Shown piece by piece: positions 1 to 10,865 of a stretch of 64,000 nt of DNA. Made by a program: the position numbers and the translations under genes. The stretch lies in assembly GCF_013373865.1 (NCBI RefSeq), contig NC_050475.1, positions 14,171,821 through 14,235,820 on the forward strand, written 5' to 3'. The notes below the pieces were generated by a model that searched no databases, had not been told where the DNA came from, and saw nothing but the letters and a program-made list of their open reading frames with translations. Source of the stretch: Monomorium pharaonis. Taxonomy: Eukaryota; Arthropoda; Insecta; Hymenoptera; Formicidae. Numbering within the stretch: position 1 is the first letter of the stretch; each line of letters begins with the position of its first letter.

Positions 1-132
1 ACAGTACAGCATATTAAAATTTTAAACAATTTGGCCGGGAACTAAAATCAATATGGTTGATGAGGGGGGTCCTTTGCCTAAAACAAAAATGCAAAGACTA
101 TTTAGAATTAGCATAGAAAACATTATCAATAC

Positions 133-452
133 CTTATTTCCGCATTAGGATCTGGTTTTCTAATAGTTAAAGCAACCACCGAATCGCCTGGTCGATGCAA
201 CAATTGAGCAGCTTGTCTCAAGTCCCCGGGATCCAATTTTTGTCCATCTATTGCGAGCAGTCTATCACCTGATGCTAAACTGCCAGTTCGATAAGCAAGT
301 GATCCTCGGCGAACTTCTGTGATTACTAGATCCTCGTTCACCGTTAGACCTAGATCAGGTTGACCGCCTAATGGCCTGGCTACTCTCACTGTGAAGACTC
401 CGGAACTTGGCACCACCGATCCACCCACTTTGTACTCTATCACTAACTCGAT
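133..452 (-). CDS. Grip: Grip exon encoding PDZ5 (internal exon, partial gene)
   Basis: Multi-PDZ scaffold protein of the GRIP family, which in animals binds C-termini of receptors and other membrane proteins at synapses and muscle. The exon opens at ATC (452) after the acceptor TTGTAAG in phase 0 and ends at 133 before the donor GTATTG in phase 2. It reads IELVIEYKV (end of PDZ4), the linker VVPSSGVFTVRVARP, then a PDZ fold with binding loop DLGLTV, the stretch RRGSLAYRTGSL, the GDRLLAIDG turn and helix LRQAAQLLH. The VVPSSG linker and AYRTGSL...GDRLLAIDG match the position of PDZ5 in vertebrate GRIPs. I see no histidine at the first position of helix B, so class I ligand binding is not indicated. 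It joins in frame to the exon at 41692-42209. Exons for PDZ6 and PDZ7 must lie left of base 1. Confidence 0.9.
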
Positions 453-639
453 CTTACAACACACAATAGTAATTTAAAATGATTATAAATTTTATTTTCT
501 AGTTTTTTTAGAAATCATCATGTCCAAAATCGGAACGGAAAACATTTTAAACATATTATTTTATGTCTTTGAGACATTATAAAATATTCTAAAGAATTTT
601 GAAACAACTTATGCCCCAATTTTTAGATAAATGTGAAAG

Positions 640-1386
640 CAGAAGGAAAGAGAAAGCAGGAGGGAGACGAAGCAAGAAAGAAAAGATAATAAGACAGGAA
701 ATATAAGGAGATAAAAAAAGAGATGAGAAAAGATTGAAAGAATGAAAGAAGGGATAGAGGCAAGAGTAGGATAAAAAAAGGATGAAGAAACAGTATAAAA
801 ATCTCTGCGACAGGGAGAAAAAAGAAGTTAAGAAATGATTAAAAAAGACAGAAGAGGTAAGAACAAGAGGACAGATGTGGGAATCAATAAATAAGCAGAG
901 AAAACGAAGAAGAAAGATAAAAGATAGGATAAAAAAGAAAGTTTAAACAGAGTATTTTATGAAGACATTTGGAGAGATAAAAATAAGCGTAATGAAAGAA
1001 AGAAGACACGGAAAACAGAAAGATGAAAAGGAATTAACGAGAGAGGAGATCAAAAGTAGTGAAAAATTAAAAGTGGATGAAGTGGCGAGGATAAGTGGGA
1101 TAGCGAATGAAATATGAAGTATGGAAAAGAAACAATATATGAATGGGTACGGAGATTTTATAATAAAATATGGACAGGGGAGGATGACCGGAAGTGTAGA
1201 AGAAAAAAGTAGTGACCAATCAAGAAGAAGGAAAATAAGGTAATTAAGGATTAAAAGAACATTAATGCCGATGTTGTGTAAAGTGTGTGCGATAGCATTG
1301 GCTGAAAGAATTAGAGGGCAGACGGAACACATGGGATAATCTCAGACAATCAAGCAAGGTTTAAAAAAGGGAACGATAGATGATAT
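640..1386 (+). pseudogene. LINE reverse-transcriptase fragment, multiply frameshifted
   Basis: Purine-rich on this strand. Between about 1060 and 1386 the translation shows scattered RT-like pieces in shifting frames: VDEVARISGIANE, then MKYGKETIYEWVRRFYNKIW, then LMPMLCKVCAIALAERIRG, then KKGTIDDI. These match, in order, the finger and palm start of a non-LTR retrotransposon RT (the GIDGIPNE, LMPTLYKV and TIDNIY regions). The gene is interrupted by stops and indels, and it is cut at 1387 by the gypsy LTR. Bases 640-1060 have the same purine-rich character and are probably the same element, but nothing in them can be aligned by eye. Confidence 0.6.
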
Positions 1387-2334
1387 ATTGTTACGCGCAG
1401 TCGCGGACGTAAATAAGAAATACACACTATACTTTAAATAACTCAAAAGACTTTATTAATTAAAATCACGAGTGTTACACAAAATACATTCGTCTTAACG
1501 CAAAACCGAGCTTCAACTTGTTGTTTATTTACGTTATCAAGCTTATGACAGCTGACAACCCTCTTCTCCAAAATATAAATGTATCAATTGGCCAGGACAG
1601 CTGACCGATCTAACGGGCGCAACACTGTCCTCTTCTTCGCAAGTCGTCGTCCCGACAACTAAACATTGAAGACAAATTTCCAGTTGTAATGCTCCAGGAA
1701 CCACGACCCTGCTCTACCTCGAATTGCTGTACGTTACCGAGCCGTTTCTGGTCTCAACATTCAACTTTCTCTTTCTTCAAAAAGGATTTTTTCCAGCCGC
1801 GATGCTTCAGGAACCACAACCCTGCTCTACCCCAAATTACTGCCCGAGTTACTGGGCCTGTCGTTTCAGGTCCCAACATCTAACCTCTAAAAAGATCGTC
1901 CTTTTTGTTTCTTCTCTAGAGAACAATAAGTTCTCCAAAGTTGCAGAAGGTTGATCCCGCAAAGAGAATCTCCTCCTCGGCGGTGTCTCCTCTTTACTTC
2001 TTCGGACAAAAGGGGGATAATCACCGTGGATCTGTTATCTTTAAAGGATTCCTCTAGTCCCTGCCTCGGCATTTGCCCTTTGATCCACGGAAAAACCACG
2101 GTGCACAAACTGTGGGTGAGGCAATCTTTTTACATTTCTTTTTTTCCAGAAAAAATCAGCCACCGAAGGTTTTTCAAGTAAAACTATTTTTTGAACAATT
2201 TCTGGAATTGAAAACAAACAAAAACAAACAAACAAAAATTAAAACTTATAATTTCTACTATTAAAAAAAAGTTTTTCTCTTTTCCTTCCGGGCTTGGACT
2301 TTCTAAAAAATTTCATATCCCTCTATGTAAAAAG
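1387..2334 (-). mobile_element. Probable LTR and 3' untranslated region of the gypsy element
   Basis: Starts with TGTTACGCGC directly after the interrupted LINE sequence, consistent with an LTR edge, and runs up to the end of the integrase reading frame. The stretch 1495-1640 has a diverged relative at 42945-43065 in the same orientation (shared words such as ACAGCTGACAA and AACGGG.GCAACACT), as expected for LTR fragments. Bases 1688-1775 and 1802-1885 are a diverged tandem duplication. I could not fix the inner LTR edge or a primer-binding site. Confidence 0.45.
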
Positions 2335-4336
2335 TTAATCTTTCGCAAAAACAATTCTGTTCTTATGCCGGGGCAACTTTTGAATACAAAAGACCACATC
2401 ACTAAAGTTTTTAACAACAGTCCAGGGTCCTTTCCACGAATTTTGTATTTCGGAGCTTTTCCAAAATTTAATATTCCGAGATCTGACTTGAATACGCTGT
2501 CTTGTAAAATGGTAAATCTCACTCAACTTCTTTTTGTGTTTCGTAATGTAGTTTACTTCTTCAGGTGAGTGGTGCACTTGAGCACGGTTCAAACGGACAC
2601 GGTGCTTTTGGATAGAGATCTTGCGCACGGTTTCTTGCGCATTTGGACACAAAAAAAATTTTATTAAAATGTACACTAATTATATGCACACGTAAAATTT
2701 GGCCACCGGGTATTTGCACACGAAAAAATACCCGCCTTTCACTTGGACACGTAAAAGTTGCACACCGCTCATTTTTTAGTTTAACTGCTTATCATTCGTT
2801 TGGACACGAAAAGAAGCCCACCAATTATTTAGACATGAAAAGATTTGCACCGCTTATTTGCGCATCGCTCATTTGCGCACCATTCACTTGCACACCGTTC
2901 ACTTTCTCAGCACTCATTTGCACACGGAAAGATGCATTTTGCTCGTTTGCTCACCACATTGTATTGGAAATCCGCAAACACATGTGAACTACAAGCATTT
3001 CGTTTTGCGTGGAAAGTCGCAAACCTATATGGTGCAGAGAATGCTCCACATGAATAATCGGTGCGCATCTTTCGGTGTGCAAATGATTGGTGCGCATCTT
3101 TTCGTGTCTAAATGATCAATGCGCATTTCTTCGAGAGCAAATAAGTGGTGGACAAGTGAATGGTGTGCAAGTGAATGGTATGCAAGTGAATGGTGCGCAA
3201 GTGAGCAGTGCGAAAATAAACGATGCGCATCTTTTTGTGTCCAAATGATTAGGCTTTTTTTCGTGTCCAAACAAACGTTGAGCAAATAAACTGTGGGAAA
3301 ATGAGCGGTGTGCAAATGAATGGTGTGCAACTCTTACGTTTCCAAGTGGGCATTTTTTTGTGTGCAAATACCCGGTGGGCAAAATTTACGTGTGCAATAT
3401 AACTGGTATATATTTGTAATAAAATTTCTTTTGTGTCCAAATGCACAGTGTCCAAATGCACCGTGGCCATTTGAAGCATACGCAAAATATCGTGTTTAAA
3501 AGCTCCGTGTCCAAATGCACTGTGTTCGTTTGAACCGTGTCCAAATGAGTGCCACCTCTTCTTCAGTCTCATTGGTAGGAGGACGTACCCGAAGAAAATC
3601 CAAAGGCAGACGAAAATTTTGTCCAAGGTACGTTTCCGCAGGAGAAACACATATAAGTTTCATGCCTAAAAGAACGAAAAGCCAAAAGAAATAAGGATAT
3701 CCACCGATCCCAATCCTGTTGATCTTCAGAAATGAAATAATCAAAAATCCAAATAATTAAGAATCGTACGATGCTGTCACTCCACTTGTCCATTAAATTG
3801 AAGATGGAGAGGAGTCGTCCAAGTCTTTGTGATTCCTAAAAAAGTGCGACATTTCTGAAAATAGTCGAGATTCGAAATTCCTATCTTGATCTGTATGTAA
3901 TTCTAGGTGAATACCATGGTGAAAAAACACTTAGTTGATTAAAGACCTTGCCACGGTTATCATTCTTTTTTTCTTCAAAGAAATGACCATTTTGTAAAAC
4001 AATCTACTGCTACTAAAATAAATTTATTCCCTCTAGGAGTAACAAAAAGTGGTTCCATGATATCAACTTGTACTTACTCAAAAGGGCTCCAACATTATAC
4101 ACTTGTAAAGCAGATTTTTTTAAATTTGAAGTATTTTATTTTTATTTTATTTTTCTTGCGATATAAATTTTACAAGAGGCAATCTTCTGCCGGGTTTTGT
4201 TTATACCGAAGTGTCCTCCGATTGGACAAACATGAGTTTCTTTAAGAATTCTGCAATCCTCTCCTCAGGAACGTCAAACTCGGTGATAGCCATCTTCTAA
4301 ACAAGATTTCGTGCTGGATGATTAAAGCCTCCTACT
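2335..4336 (-). pseudogene. Ty3/gypsy integrase, decayed and interrupted
   Basis: Integrase part of the gypsy pol gene, reading leftward. The zinc-finger region (IGGHFGINKTRQKI, about 4180-4260) is followed by the catalytic core near 4060-3790, with an aspartate in ILVAVDCFTKW and another in the HTDQ block. After this come WDRWISLFLLAFRS and PAETYLGQNFRLPLDFLR (3570-3740). The C-terminal tail is SEIYHFTRQRI and KGPWTVVKNFSDVVF (2335-2560). The tail is separated from the core by the foldback element at 2565-3557. There are many stops and frameshifts, so this is a dead copy. Gypsy-type elements are retrotransposons, and no envelope gene was seen. Confidence 0.85.
2565..3557. mobile_element. Foldback (FB-like) element with tandem-word arms, 9-bp target duplication
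   Basis: A 993-bp palindromic element inserted in the gypsy integrase. The flanks carry an exact 9-bp duplication, CTTCTTCAG (2556-2564 and 3558-3566). The ends are inverted repeats that share ACGGTTCAAACG. The left arm is an array of words such as ATTTGCACACCG and TTGGACACG. The right arm is its reverse complement (GGTGTGCAAATGA), including non-array patches (for example 2690-2780 against 3310-3420). The centre at 3005-3050 has the core word GTGGAAAGTCGCAAACC. Long inverted repeats made of short tandem words plus a 9-bp duplication are hallmarks of Foldback/MULE-type elements. Confidence 0.85.
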
Positions 4337-4345
4337 GATTGTGAG

Positions 4346-4533
4346 AGTGGCACCCGTTTGTCCACGTCAATATTGACCACGGTCCCGGTTGTCCACGTCA
4401 ATATTGGCCACGCGTCAATATTGTTCACGTCAATAAGGGCCACGTCAATATTGCCCACGTTAATATTGGCCACGTCAATATTGGCCAAATGGACACAGTT
4501 AAGAAATCGATGTGTATAAGGATCTCGTTTTTC

Positions 4534-4580
<47 letters not shown>

Positions 4581-4824
4581 CCTTTGCCCCCCCCCCCGGC
4601 ACCCATCCCGTCGGTGGGGATGCCCTGGGCAGAAATGCGTGTCCGTTATTGACGTGGCTATTATTGACGTGAGCAATATTGACGCGTGACCAATATTGAC
4701 GTGGGCAATGTTACGCGTAGCCATTATTGTCGTGGTCAATTTGTCCCGTGATCAATCGGGATCGTGGCCAACATTAACGTGGGCAATCAAAACCAATATT
4801 GACGTGGACAAATGAAACGCTCCC
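4346..4824. mobile_element. Foldback element with TCAATATTG words and a CA microsatellite core
   Basis: Palindromic array of CCACGTCAATATTG (left) and CAATATTGACGTGG (right) around a (CA)n tract (4540-4579) and a C-rich GGCACCCATCCCG core. It lies between gypsy RNase H and integrase. Flanks GATTGTGAG (4337-4345) and GATTGTAAA (4825-4833) look like a 9-bp target duplication with two substitutions. Confidence 0.75.
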
Positions 4825-5029
4825 GATTGTAAAACCAATAGATTTTCAGAAAAACTTTTATAGGAGCGACCTCTTGCCAAGTAAGTCAATTTCCAGTTAT
4901 TTTAGCTTAAAGAACAAAAGCTGAAGCTTGATCACGAGATTACGCTGAACGCAATCGAACGAATAAAAATTACCTTCCATACAGATAATCGTAGAAAGAT
5001 TTTATTGTCTCCACCACCGCAAGAAGTTC

Positions 5030-5489
5030 ACGATGCGTTACGCAGTAATTCCGCTCTGCTTTGTTAAGGACACGGCTGAAATAAGTAATGACTTTCCTTT
5101 CCTTCCTGTAATTGAAAGTAGTGCTCCGATGCCATAGGTTGAAGCATCGATATCAAAAATAAATTGTCCCTCCTTCAAAGAAAAAGAAAGAATGGAAAGA
5201 GACGCTAACGCCTGTTTCAGTTTTAAGAATGCCTTTGTATTCTGTAGACCAAACACATTTACATTTTTTCTGTTAATTCATATAAAGGTTTTGCCACAGA
5301 AAAACTTTTTACCAATTCACGATAGTAAGAGCAAAATCCTAAAAAACTTCGTACCTGCTTTTTTGTTTTAGGAAGCGGCCAATTTTTAACCGCAGAAACT
5401 TTTTTAGAGTTTGTTGCAACTCCCTCAGCTGAGACCATATGACCAAGATATTTAATTTCCTTTTCTAAGAAAATACATTTTTTAACGAT
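5030..5489 (-). pseudogene. Ty3/gypsy RNase H and connection region
   Basis: Downstream of the RT on the minus strand. FIFDIDASTYGIGALLS is the first RNase H strand of Ty3/gypsy elements (an aspartate followed by A-S and a G-I-G-A turn), preceded by NTKAFLKLKQALAS. The frame is broken by stops. It lies between the RT (5490 on) and integrase. Confidence 0.8.
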
Positions 5490-6664
5490 TTACTTTGAGG
5501 ACCGCAAGCGCAGAAAAACTATTTTTAAATTAGTTATTGTTTCCTCAAAATCTTTCCCATAAATGATGACATCACCTAAGTAAACAAAGCAAATCTTAGA
5601 AATTAAGCCTTCTAACACTTTTTTTATTAATTGTTCAAATGTAGCGAGGACGTTGCAAAGATCAAAAGGCATTACAGTAAATTGCAAAAGATTATCCCCC
5701 ACGGACAAAGCTGTTTCTTCTCGATCCTTAGAAACCTTACCTGCCAATATCCATTTTTTAAGATCTAAACTACAGAATTACGAATTTCTTGCGAGGCAAA
5801 CTAAAATACAATCAATCCTTAGAAGCGATTAAGGGTGACGTCCCATGGCGCATATTGCGATACGCGCGTATCGGGCGTATCGGGCGTATCGAACTCTGCA
5901 ACCAATCACAGATATTCCGTTGCGTTCAGTACGCCAAAATATGACTCTTATGTCCCATGAAGCGGATTACGTGGAAGCGGAACGAGCGGATCACCAATCA
6001 TGGGACTGTTTCAACGGAATTTTTGAAAAGGTTCTATTAGAACGATCCCGTGATTAGTGATCCGCTGATTCTGCTTCCGCGTAATCCGTTCCATGGGACA
6101 TAAGAGCCACATTTCGGCGTATCAAACACACACACACAAGCATGCGTGGTCATTTCTAACCTTTTCGTGCCCATAAGAAGTACACAAGAAGTGACAAGAA
6201 GGAGTAGCACGCGTAGTACTCATGAATCTGAAGAGGTTATAGTAAAAAGAAGTAAATATATACACCGCCCAGTGCACACGCCATGTAACAATATACGACT
6301 GTGCATATGTATGTGTGCGATCCGCTCAATTATGAATTTCCGCGGATCGTCAACGTATTAAAAACGGCGGATCGTCTGTCATTGGTCAAAATTTAATACG
6401 CCCAATACGCGCGTATCATAATACGCGCCATGGAACGTCACCCTAAGAGTCTTTAATTGTAACAGTGTTAAGTTTCCAAAAATCCAAAGTTCCATCCTTC
6501 TTTTTTACCAATACGGTCGGGGAAATCCAAGGGCTATTAGATTCCTTTATAACCTTTGCAAATAAATTTGAAAAATATTTATTTTTCCGCTGGATCCAAA
6601 TATTTAGAATTTTGCTCCATAATATAAAAATAAAATTAGGAAGCTGAGCAAAATACTCTTCCAA
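5490..6664 (-). pseudogene. Ty3/gypsy reverse transcriptase split by a MITE
   Basis: Two RT halves on the minus strand. The right half (6447-6664) gives SPWISPTVLVKKKDGTLDFW and KLNTVTIKDS, the N-terminal fingers. The left half (5490-5829) gives ALSVGDNLLQFTVMPF, the palm and FVYLGDVIIYGKDFEE. The usual YLDD catalytic motif reads YLGD here, so one catalytic aspartate is lost. The 611-bp insertion at 5833-6443 falls exactly between the two halves and duplicates 3 bp. Stops elsewhere in the frame confirm a dead gene. Confidence 0.88.
5833..6443. mobile_element. 611-bp MITE with about 38-bp TIRs and TAA target duplication
   Basis: Terminal inverted repeats begin GGGTGACGT.CCATGGCGC and continue to GATACGCGCGTAT on both sides. 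The flanking 3 bp are TAA on each side (5830-5832 and 6444-6446). Removing the insert restores the contiguous gypsy RT reading. G-rich ends plus a TAA/TTA 3-bp duplication fit PIF/Harbinger-type non-autonomous elements. A second hairpin is nested inside at about 5942-6114 (arms around GTCCCATGAAGCGGATTACG). Confidence 0.82.
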
Positions 6665-6687
6665 ACGGAAGCAAGGTCACGCTCCCC

Positions 6688-6993
6688 CTAGTCACCTCTC
6701 GTCAAACCAAGAGTGCTTTCAAAAATGCCATCAATTAAATTTGTTTTGGAAAAAAAATTCTCTCCAAGAATGCAATCGCCACTAATTTCAGCGATATAAA
6801 AAGGCAGGTTTATACAAAATTTTCGTAAAAAGACAGTCGCGATAACTTTAGAGTGTAACGGAACCTTTTCGCCGGTCGGATAAAACCGATTATAAGCATC
6901 TAAAAACTGTTTCAGAGAAGCAGCGAATTTACAATTAAGTACGGAAATGTTCGAGTCCGTATCTATTTTAAAAAGACAAGATTTGTTGCTCAA
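6688..6993 (-). pseudogene. Ty3/gypsy protease region
   Basis: Upstream part of the same pol gene: LFKIDTDSNISVLNCKFA is the retropepsin active-site strand (normally D-T/S-G), with the glycine replaced by Asp. It is followed by a stretch ending GENFFSKTNLIDG. Gag is not recognisable to the right, where a foldback element begins at about 7058. Confidence 0.75.
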
Positions 6994-7057
6994 ATATCCG
7001 TGGTAACAGTAACGCGGATAGACTTAAACATCCAAAAAGCATTTGCTTAAATCTGTC

Positions 7058-8490
7058 GGCGCCGCACAGTGATGCCAAACGCCTAAATTCTTGGACATGG
7101 TTTAAAAAATCTCAAAGACTCGACTGATACGCATACAATTTGGTACATAAAGGTTTTCGGGGTTGCTAATTTTGAATTTGGTATCAAAATTTAAAAAAAC
7201 AAAATGGCGGATTGAATATAGCGGACAAAAATTCAAAAAGTACATGAATATTGACTTCTATTTGTAAGTTTTTTTAGTAATATTTTAATCAGTCTCATGG
7301 AAAATAGTATAATAATTCTAGGCACATATTCTCTAAATTTCCTAGAGTGAAACATTACTCTAAAAGAGTAAAAATTGGACATATCTAAGTTTGAGTGATT
7401 TGTCACTCTAATTAGAGTTCGAATGACAAAATATGACGAGATATGTTCGAATGACAAAATATTTGATTTAAAAAAGTACAAGAAGGCTTTTATAAGATTA
7501 TATTTATTTTTTTACCAAAATATAAAAAAATTTAATTTTTAAATTTGATTTAAAAAAAACGCTAAATGATGCTAAAAAAGAGATAAAGTGGAAATTAAAG
7601 TACTCATCCTAAAGAACGAAATTTTACTTGAAACAACTGCAGCCAAGTGCAACTTTTAAAAAATTGACATTATGTAAATTAATATAAATTAAGATATATG
7701 TCTACTTTGGGGGTCCGTGCACTTATAACACGTAACATTATAGAGCGAAAATAGAGGGGCAACCCGGCAATTCTGGCAGCTTTAGTTGTGACAAACATTA
7801 CAATCTCACTCGCAAATCAAACTTGTCGAGGCGGACTCGCGAGCCAAACTCGTACATGAATAGGGCACTTTTAAAAGTGATTTTTTTTAAAAGTTGCACT
7901 TGGCTGCAGTTGTTTCAAGTGAAATTTCATTCTTTAAGATGAGTACTTTAATTTCCACTTTGTCTCTTCTTTAGCATCATTTAGCGTTTTTTTAAAATCA
8001 AATTTAAAAATTAAATTTTTTTATATTTTGGTAAAAAAATAAATATAATCTTATAAAAGCCTTCTTGTACTTTTTTAAATCAAATATTTTGTCATTCGAA
8101 CATATCTCGTCATATTTTGTCATTCGAACTCTAATTAGAGTGACAAATCACTCAAACTTAGATATATCCAATTTTTACTCTTTTAGAGTAATGTTTCACT
8201 CTAGGAAATTTAGAGAATATGTGCCTAGAATTATTATACTATTTTCCATGAGACTGATTAAAATATTACTAAAAAAACTTACAAATAGAAGTCAATATTC
8301 ATGTACTTTTTGAATTTTTGTCCGCTATATTCAATCCGCCATTTTGTTTTTTTAAATTTTGATATCAAATTCAAAATTAGCAACCCCGAAAACCTTTATG
8401 TACCAAATTGTATGCGTATCAGTCGAGTCTTTGAGATTTTTCAAACCATGTCCAAGAATTTAGGCGTTTGGCATCACTGTGCGCCGCCAT
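7058..8490. mobile_element. Long foldback element, arms of about 610 bp
   Basis: The left arm starts CGCACAGTGATGCCAAACG (7063 on). The right arm ends with its reverse complement near 8488. The arms run inward to about 7670 and 7880 and match nearly base for base (both contain the AACTCTAATTAGAGTGACAAA block). About 210 bp of unique centre is richer in GC. The peptides that can be read in the arms on opposite strands are identical because the DNA is palindromic, so they are not genes. I saw no target duplication. Confidence 0.8.
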
Positions 8491-8895
8491 GCTCCGAAGC
8501 CTGAGTTTCCTAGACTGAGTCGGTCCCGCAAAGCTTGCCAAAATTTAGTTTTCCTTTTGTACGGGAGTATCCCGTTTGAACACGTAACGATTGGACACTG
8601 CACGATTTGACACGTACGTTTGGACACGCACGATTGGACACCGTATATATACAATGTATATATACATCTGTATAAATATATTTTCAAACTTCAAATTAAA
8701 TTAAATTATATACTTATATACTTATATTATCTTTATTATCAGAGAGTGCTACGTGCATATAGTGTAAATAATATAATTATGCAAATAGTTATTGCAGTTT
8801 ACGTTTTATATTTTTCTCTTGATATTATATATTTCGTTATATTGTATTTGCAGTTTTAAATGTTAAAAAATATTTTGCTTCATATTAATTTATAT
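8491..8895. other. No gene; short array fragment of foldback words
   Basis: 8570-8647 has the words GAACACGTAACGATTGGACA and CGCACGATTGGACACCG, the same words as 38905-38985. The remainder is AT-rich without recognisable features. Confidence 0.5.
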
Positions 8896-9360
8896 TCGCA
8901 TTTGTAACAATGAAAATGTACGTAGGCACATACGTATATATATGCTACTTTTGTTATATATATGCATTTATGCTTTATATCGTGTAATACGTTGCGTATT
9001 ATATAATTAAGATTAATCTATTTTTATGTTTTAATATAAAAATATACGCAGAAGAGGCAGTTATTGAGTGTGACGCGACTAAAGAAATAACGCAACACTA
9101 CTTCTAGCGCGGCACCTATAGCGCGAGATTACTATCTTGTTTTGCTAATAATTGAGAATGATGGAACCCATATGTTATTATATATGGGTGGATTTGGCTT
9201 TTAATGCTCTTTAATTTTTGTCCTTACAAAATTTTTAAAATGTTGAAAAAAAAGAGGTAGGGGTGGAATAAATTAAAAAATTTAAAATTTTAAAAAAATA
9301 TAAATATACTATTGTAAAGAATATAAAATGCCATAAAACTTTCGTATAGAACATTTTTTC
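8896..9360 (+). repeat. Dispersed repeat, copy 1 (uninterrupted)
   Basis: Aligns with 12786-13735 in the same orientation. Shared landmarks are CATACGTATATATATGCTAC, AGTGTGACGCGACTAAAGAAA, TTCTAGCGCGGC.CCTATAGC and GGAACCCATATGTTATTATA. This copy lacks the roughly 500-bp insert present in copy 2. Confidence 0.75.
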
Positions 9361-10029
9361 ATAAACCTTATATTTTCAAAGATATTCGCAAAAAACGAAA
9401 AAATGCGTTATTTTCGAGGGATGGTTTTAACCCCTAAACGTCGAGATACGCAGATAAAAAAAAATATGGGTCTGATATTTTTTTATGTTCTACAACATAT
9501 CCAAAGCTCATTAAAATCGGTGAGGGACAGTTCTGTCCGTTCCCTTGTAAGAATGCAAAGAATGTTACAGAACTACAATTTTTGCTGTTATTTTATTTTT
9601 ATATATCCAGGAAAACCTTATACTAATTATATAGTATACTGAACAATTTAAATAAAAAGAACATTTTTCGTTATTTTTAAAAATAGAAACTTCGTGTTTT
9701 ACAAGGTTTTTATTAACGTTTTGAGTAGAATTTATAAAAGAAACATCGCTCATTTTGACAAGATCAGTCATGACATTTTTAAATAATACAAAACATAATA
9801 ATTATAATAATATATACATATATACAAAAATATTTTGCAGTTAGAAAAAAGTAGAAACACCTCAAAAAAGAAAACACATTATTCTAGGTATTAGAATAAA
9901 AATCTTTGATATAATTATTTTGGCGATTGATACATAAACTGATTTAAAATTTTTCACACAATAAAAAAAGTTCTTTGGGAACAACCTTTTTTCTTACATC
10001 GCATAGCTTCTTTTGTATCGACAAAAATA
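9361..10029. other. AT-rich sequence, no gene seen
   Basis: No coding or RNA feature recognisable on either strand. Confidence 0.5.
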
Positions 10030-10830
10030 AACATGTGATTACTATTTTAAATTATGCTCTTGTTTGGACGTTTTGCTTTCTTCTTTCAATCAAAGGTTCA
10101 TCTGTATCAACTTTTTCATTATGTTTTGGTCTACCTCTTTTTCTTATATTACAGTCTTCAGATAAGCAATTCTGCACTACTATCCTTAAACTTCAGCAAA
10201 TGTATTTGCGTCGTATCCCAAATTCAAAGCATTTTCACGATATTCTAAGTATAAATTAGTAATAACCATATCAACTCCATGAATGATCATGCATAGAGTC
10301 CATTTCTTAGATCTTATGTGTGTTCTATACAATGACATATACCAGTCAAACTGTTCTACTCTACCCATATGTTTATTATATTCACAAATAACATGAGTTC
10401 GATCAATTTGTATCATGTGTTGATGTTTTTTGTCCCTTTTACATTTACCTGTTTTACCAGTACCAAAAAAATTAAATTCCATACAAACAAAAGAATTGTC
10501 GTATCATTTTGTTAATACTACTCCGGAGTTTTTACAGACAATGTTTTCTAAATATTCTTGTTGATTTTTTTTTTATTGTCCAATCAGATGTAAAAGGTAG
10601 TTTGTAAAATCGATTCAACCGAATAGTACCTGCTGCTTTTATATTTCTTAATTTCAACCATTCAAATAAATAAGAAGTTGAAAAATAGTTATCAAAATGT
10701 AATTCAGCAAGGTTCCTTGATTCGTTCTGATAGTTGCATAACTACAGCTGCACCTTGACCAAATTCCAGATATTCTCTTTTGAACTCACAGGGGACCATC
10801 TTATATTGTCCAAGCTGAAATAAAAAGCTA
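10030..10830 (-). pseudogene. piggyBac-type transposase, C-terminal part
   Basis: DDE transposase relic. Going downstream on the minus strand: MVPCEFKREYLEFGQGAAVV, HFDNYFSTSYLFEWLKLRNI and AAGTIRLNRFYKLPF, all seen in broken frames. Then an intact stretch, HVICEYNKHMGRVEQFDWYM, is followed by RSKKWTLCMIIHGVDMVITN, which is the diagnostic HMGGVD...D..Y block of piggyBac/PGBD proteins. The C-terminus has RKRGRPKHNEKVDTDE. The N-terminal half and its first catalytic aspartate are missing, because a foldback element occupies the adjoining sequence. Stops and frameshifts make it non-functional. Confidence 0.85.
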
Positions 10831-10865
10831 CTGTTACCAATAAATTAGGCATACGCCAAAACAAA

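Noticed and set aside
943..1332. 129-residue minus-strand frame
   Set aside because: Antisense of the purine-rich LINE fragment; its composition is Ser/Leu/Phe because the opposite strand is GA-rich.
7233..8313. Pair of identical 82-residue peptides on opposite strands
   Set aside because: Produced by the two arms of the 7058-8490 palindrome.
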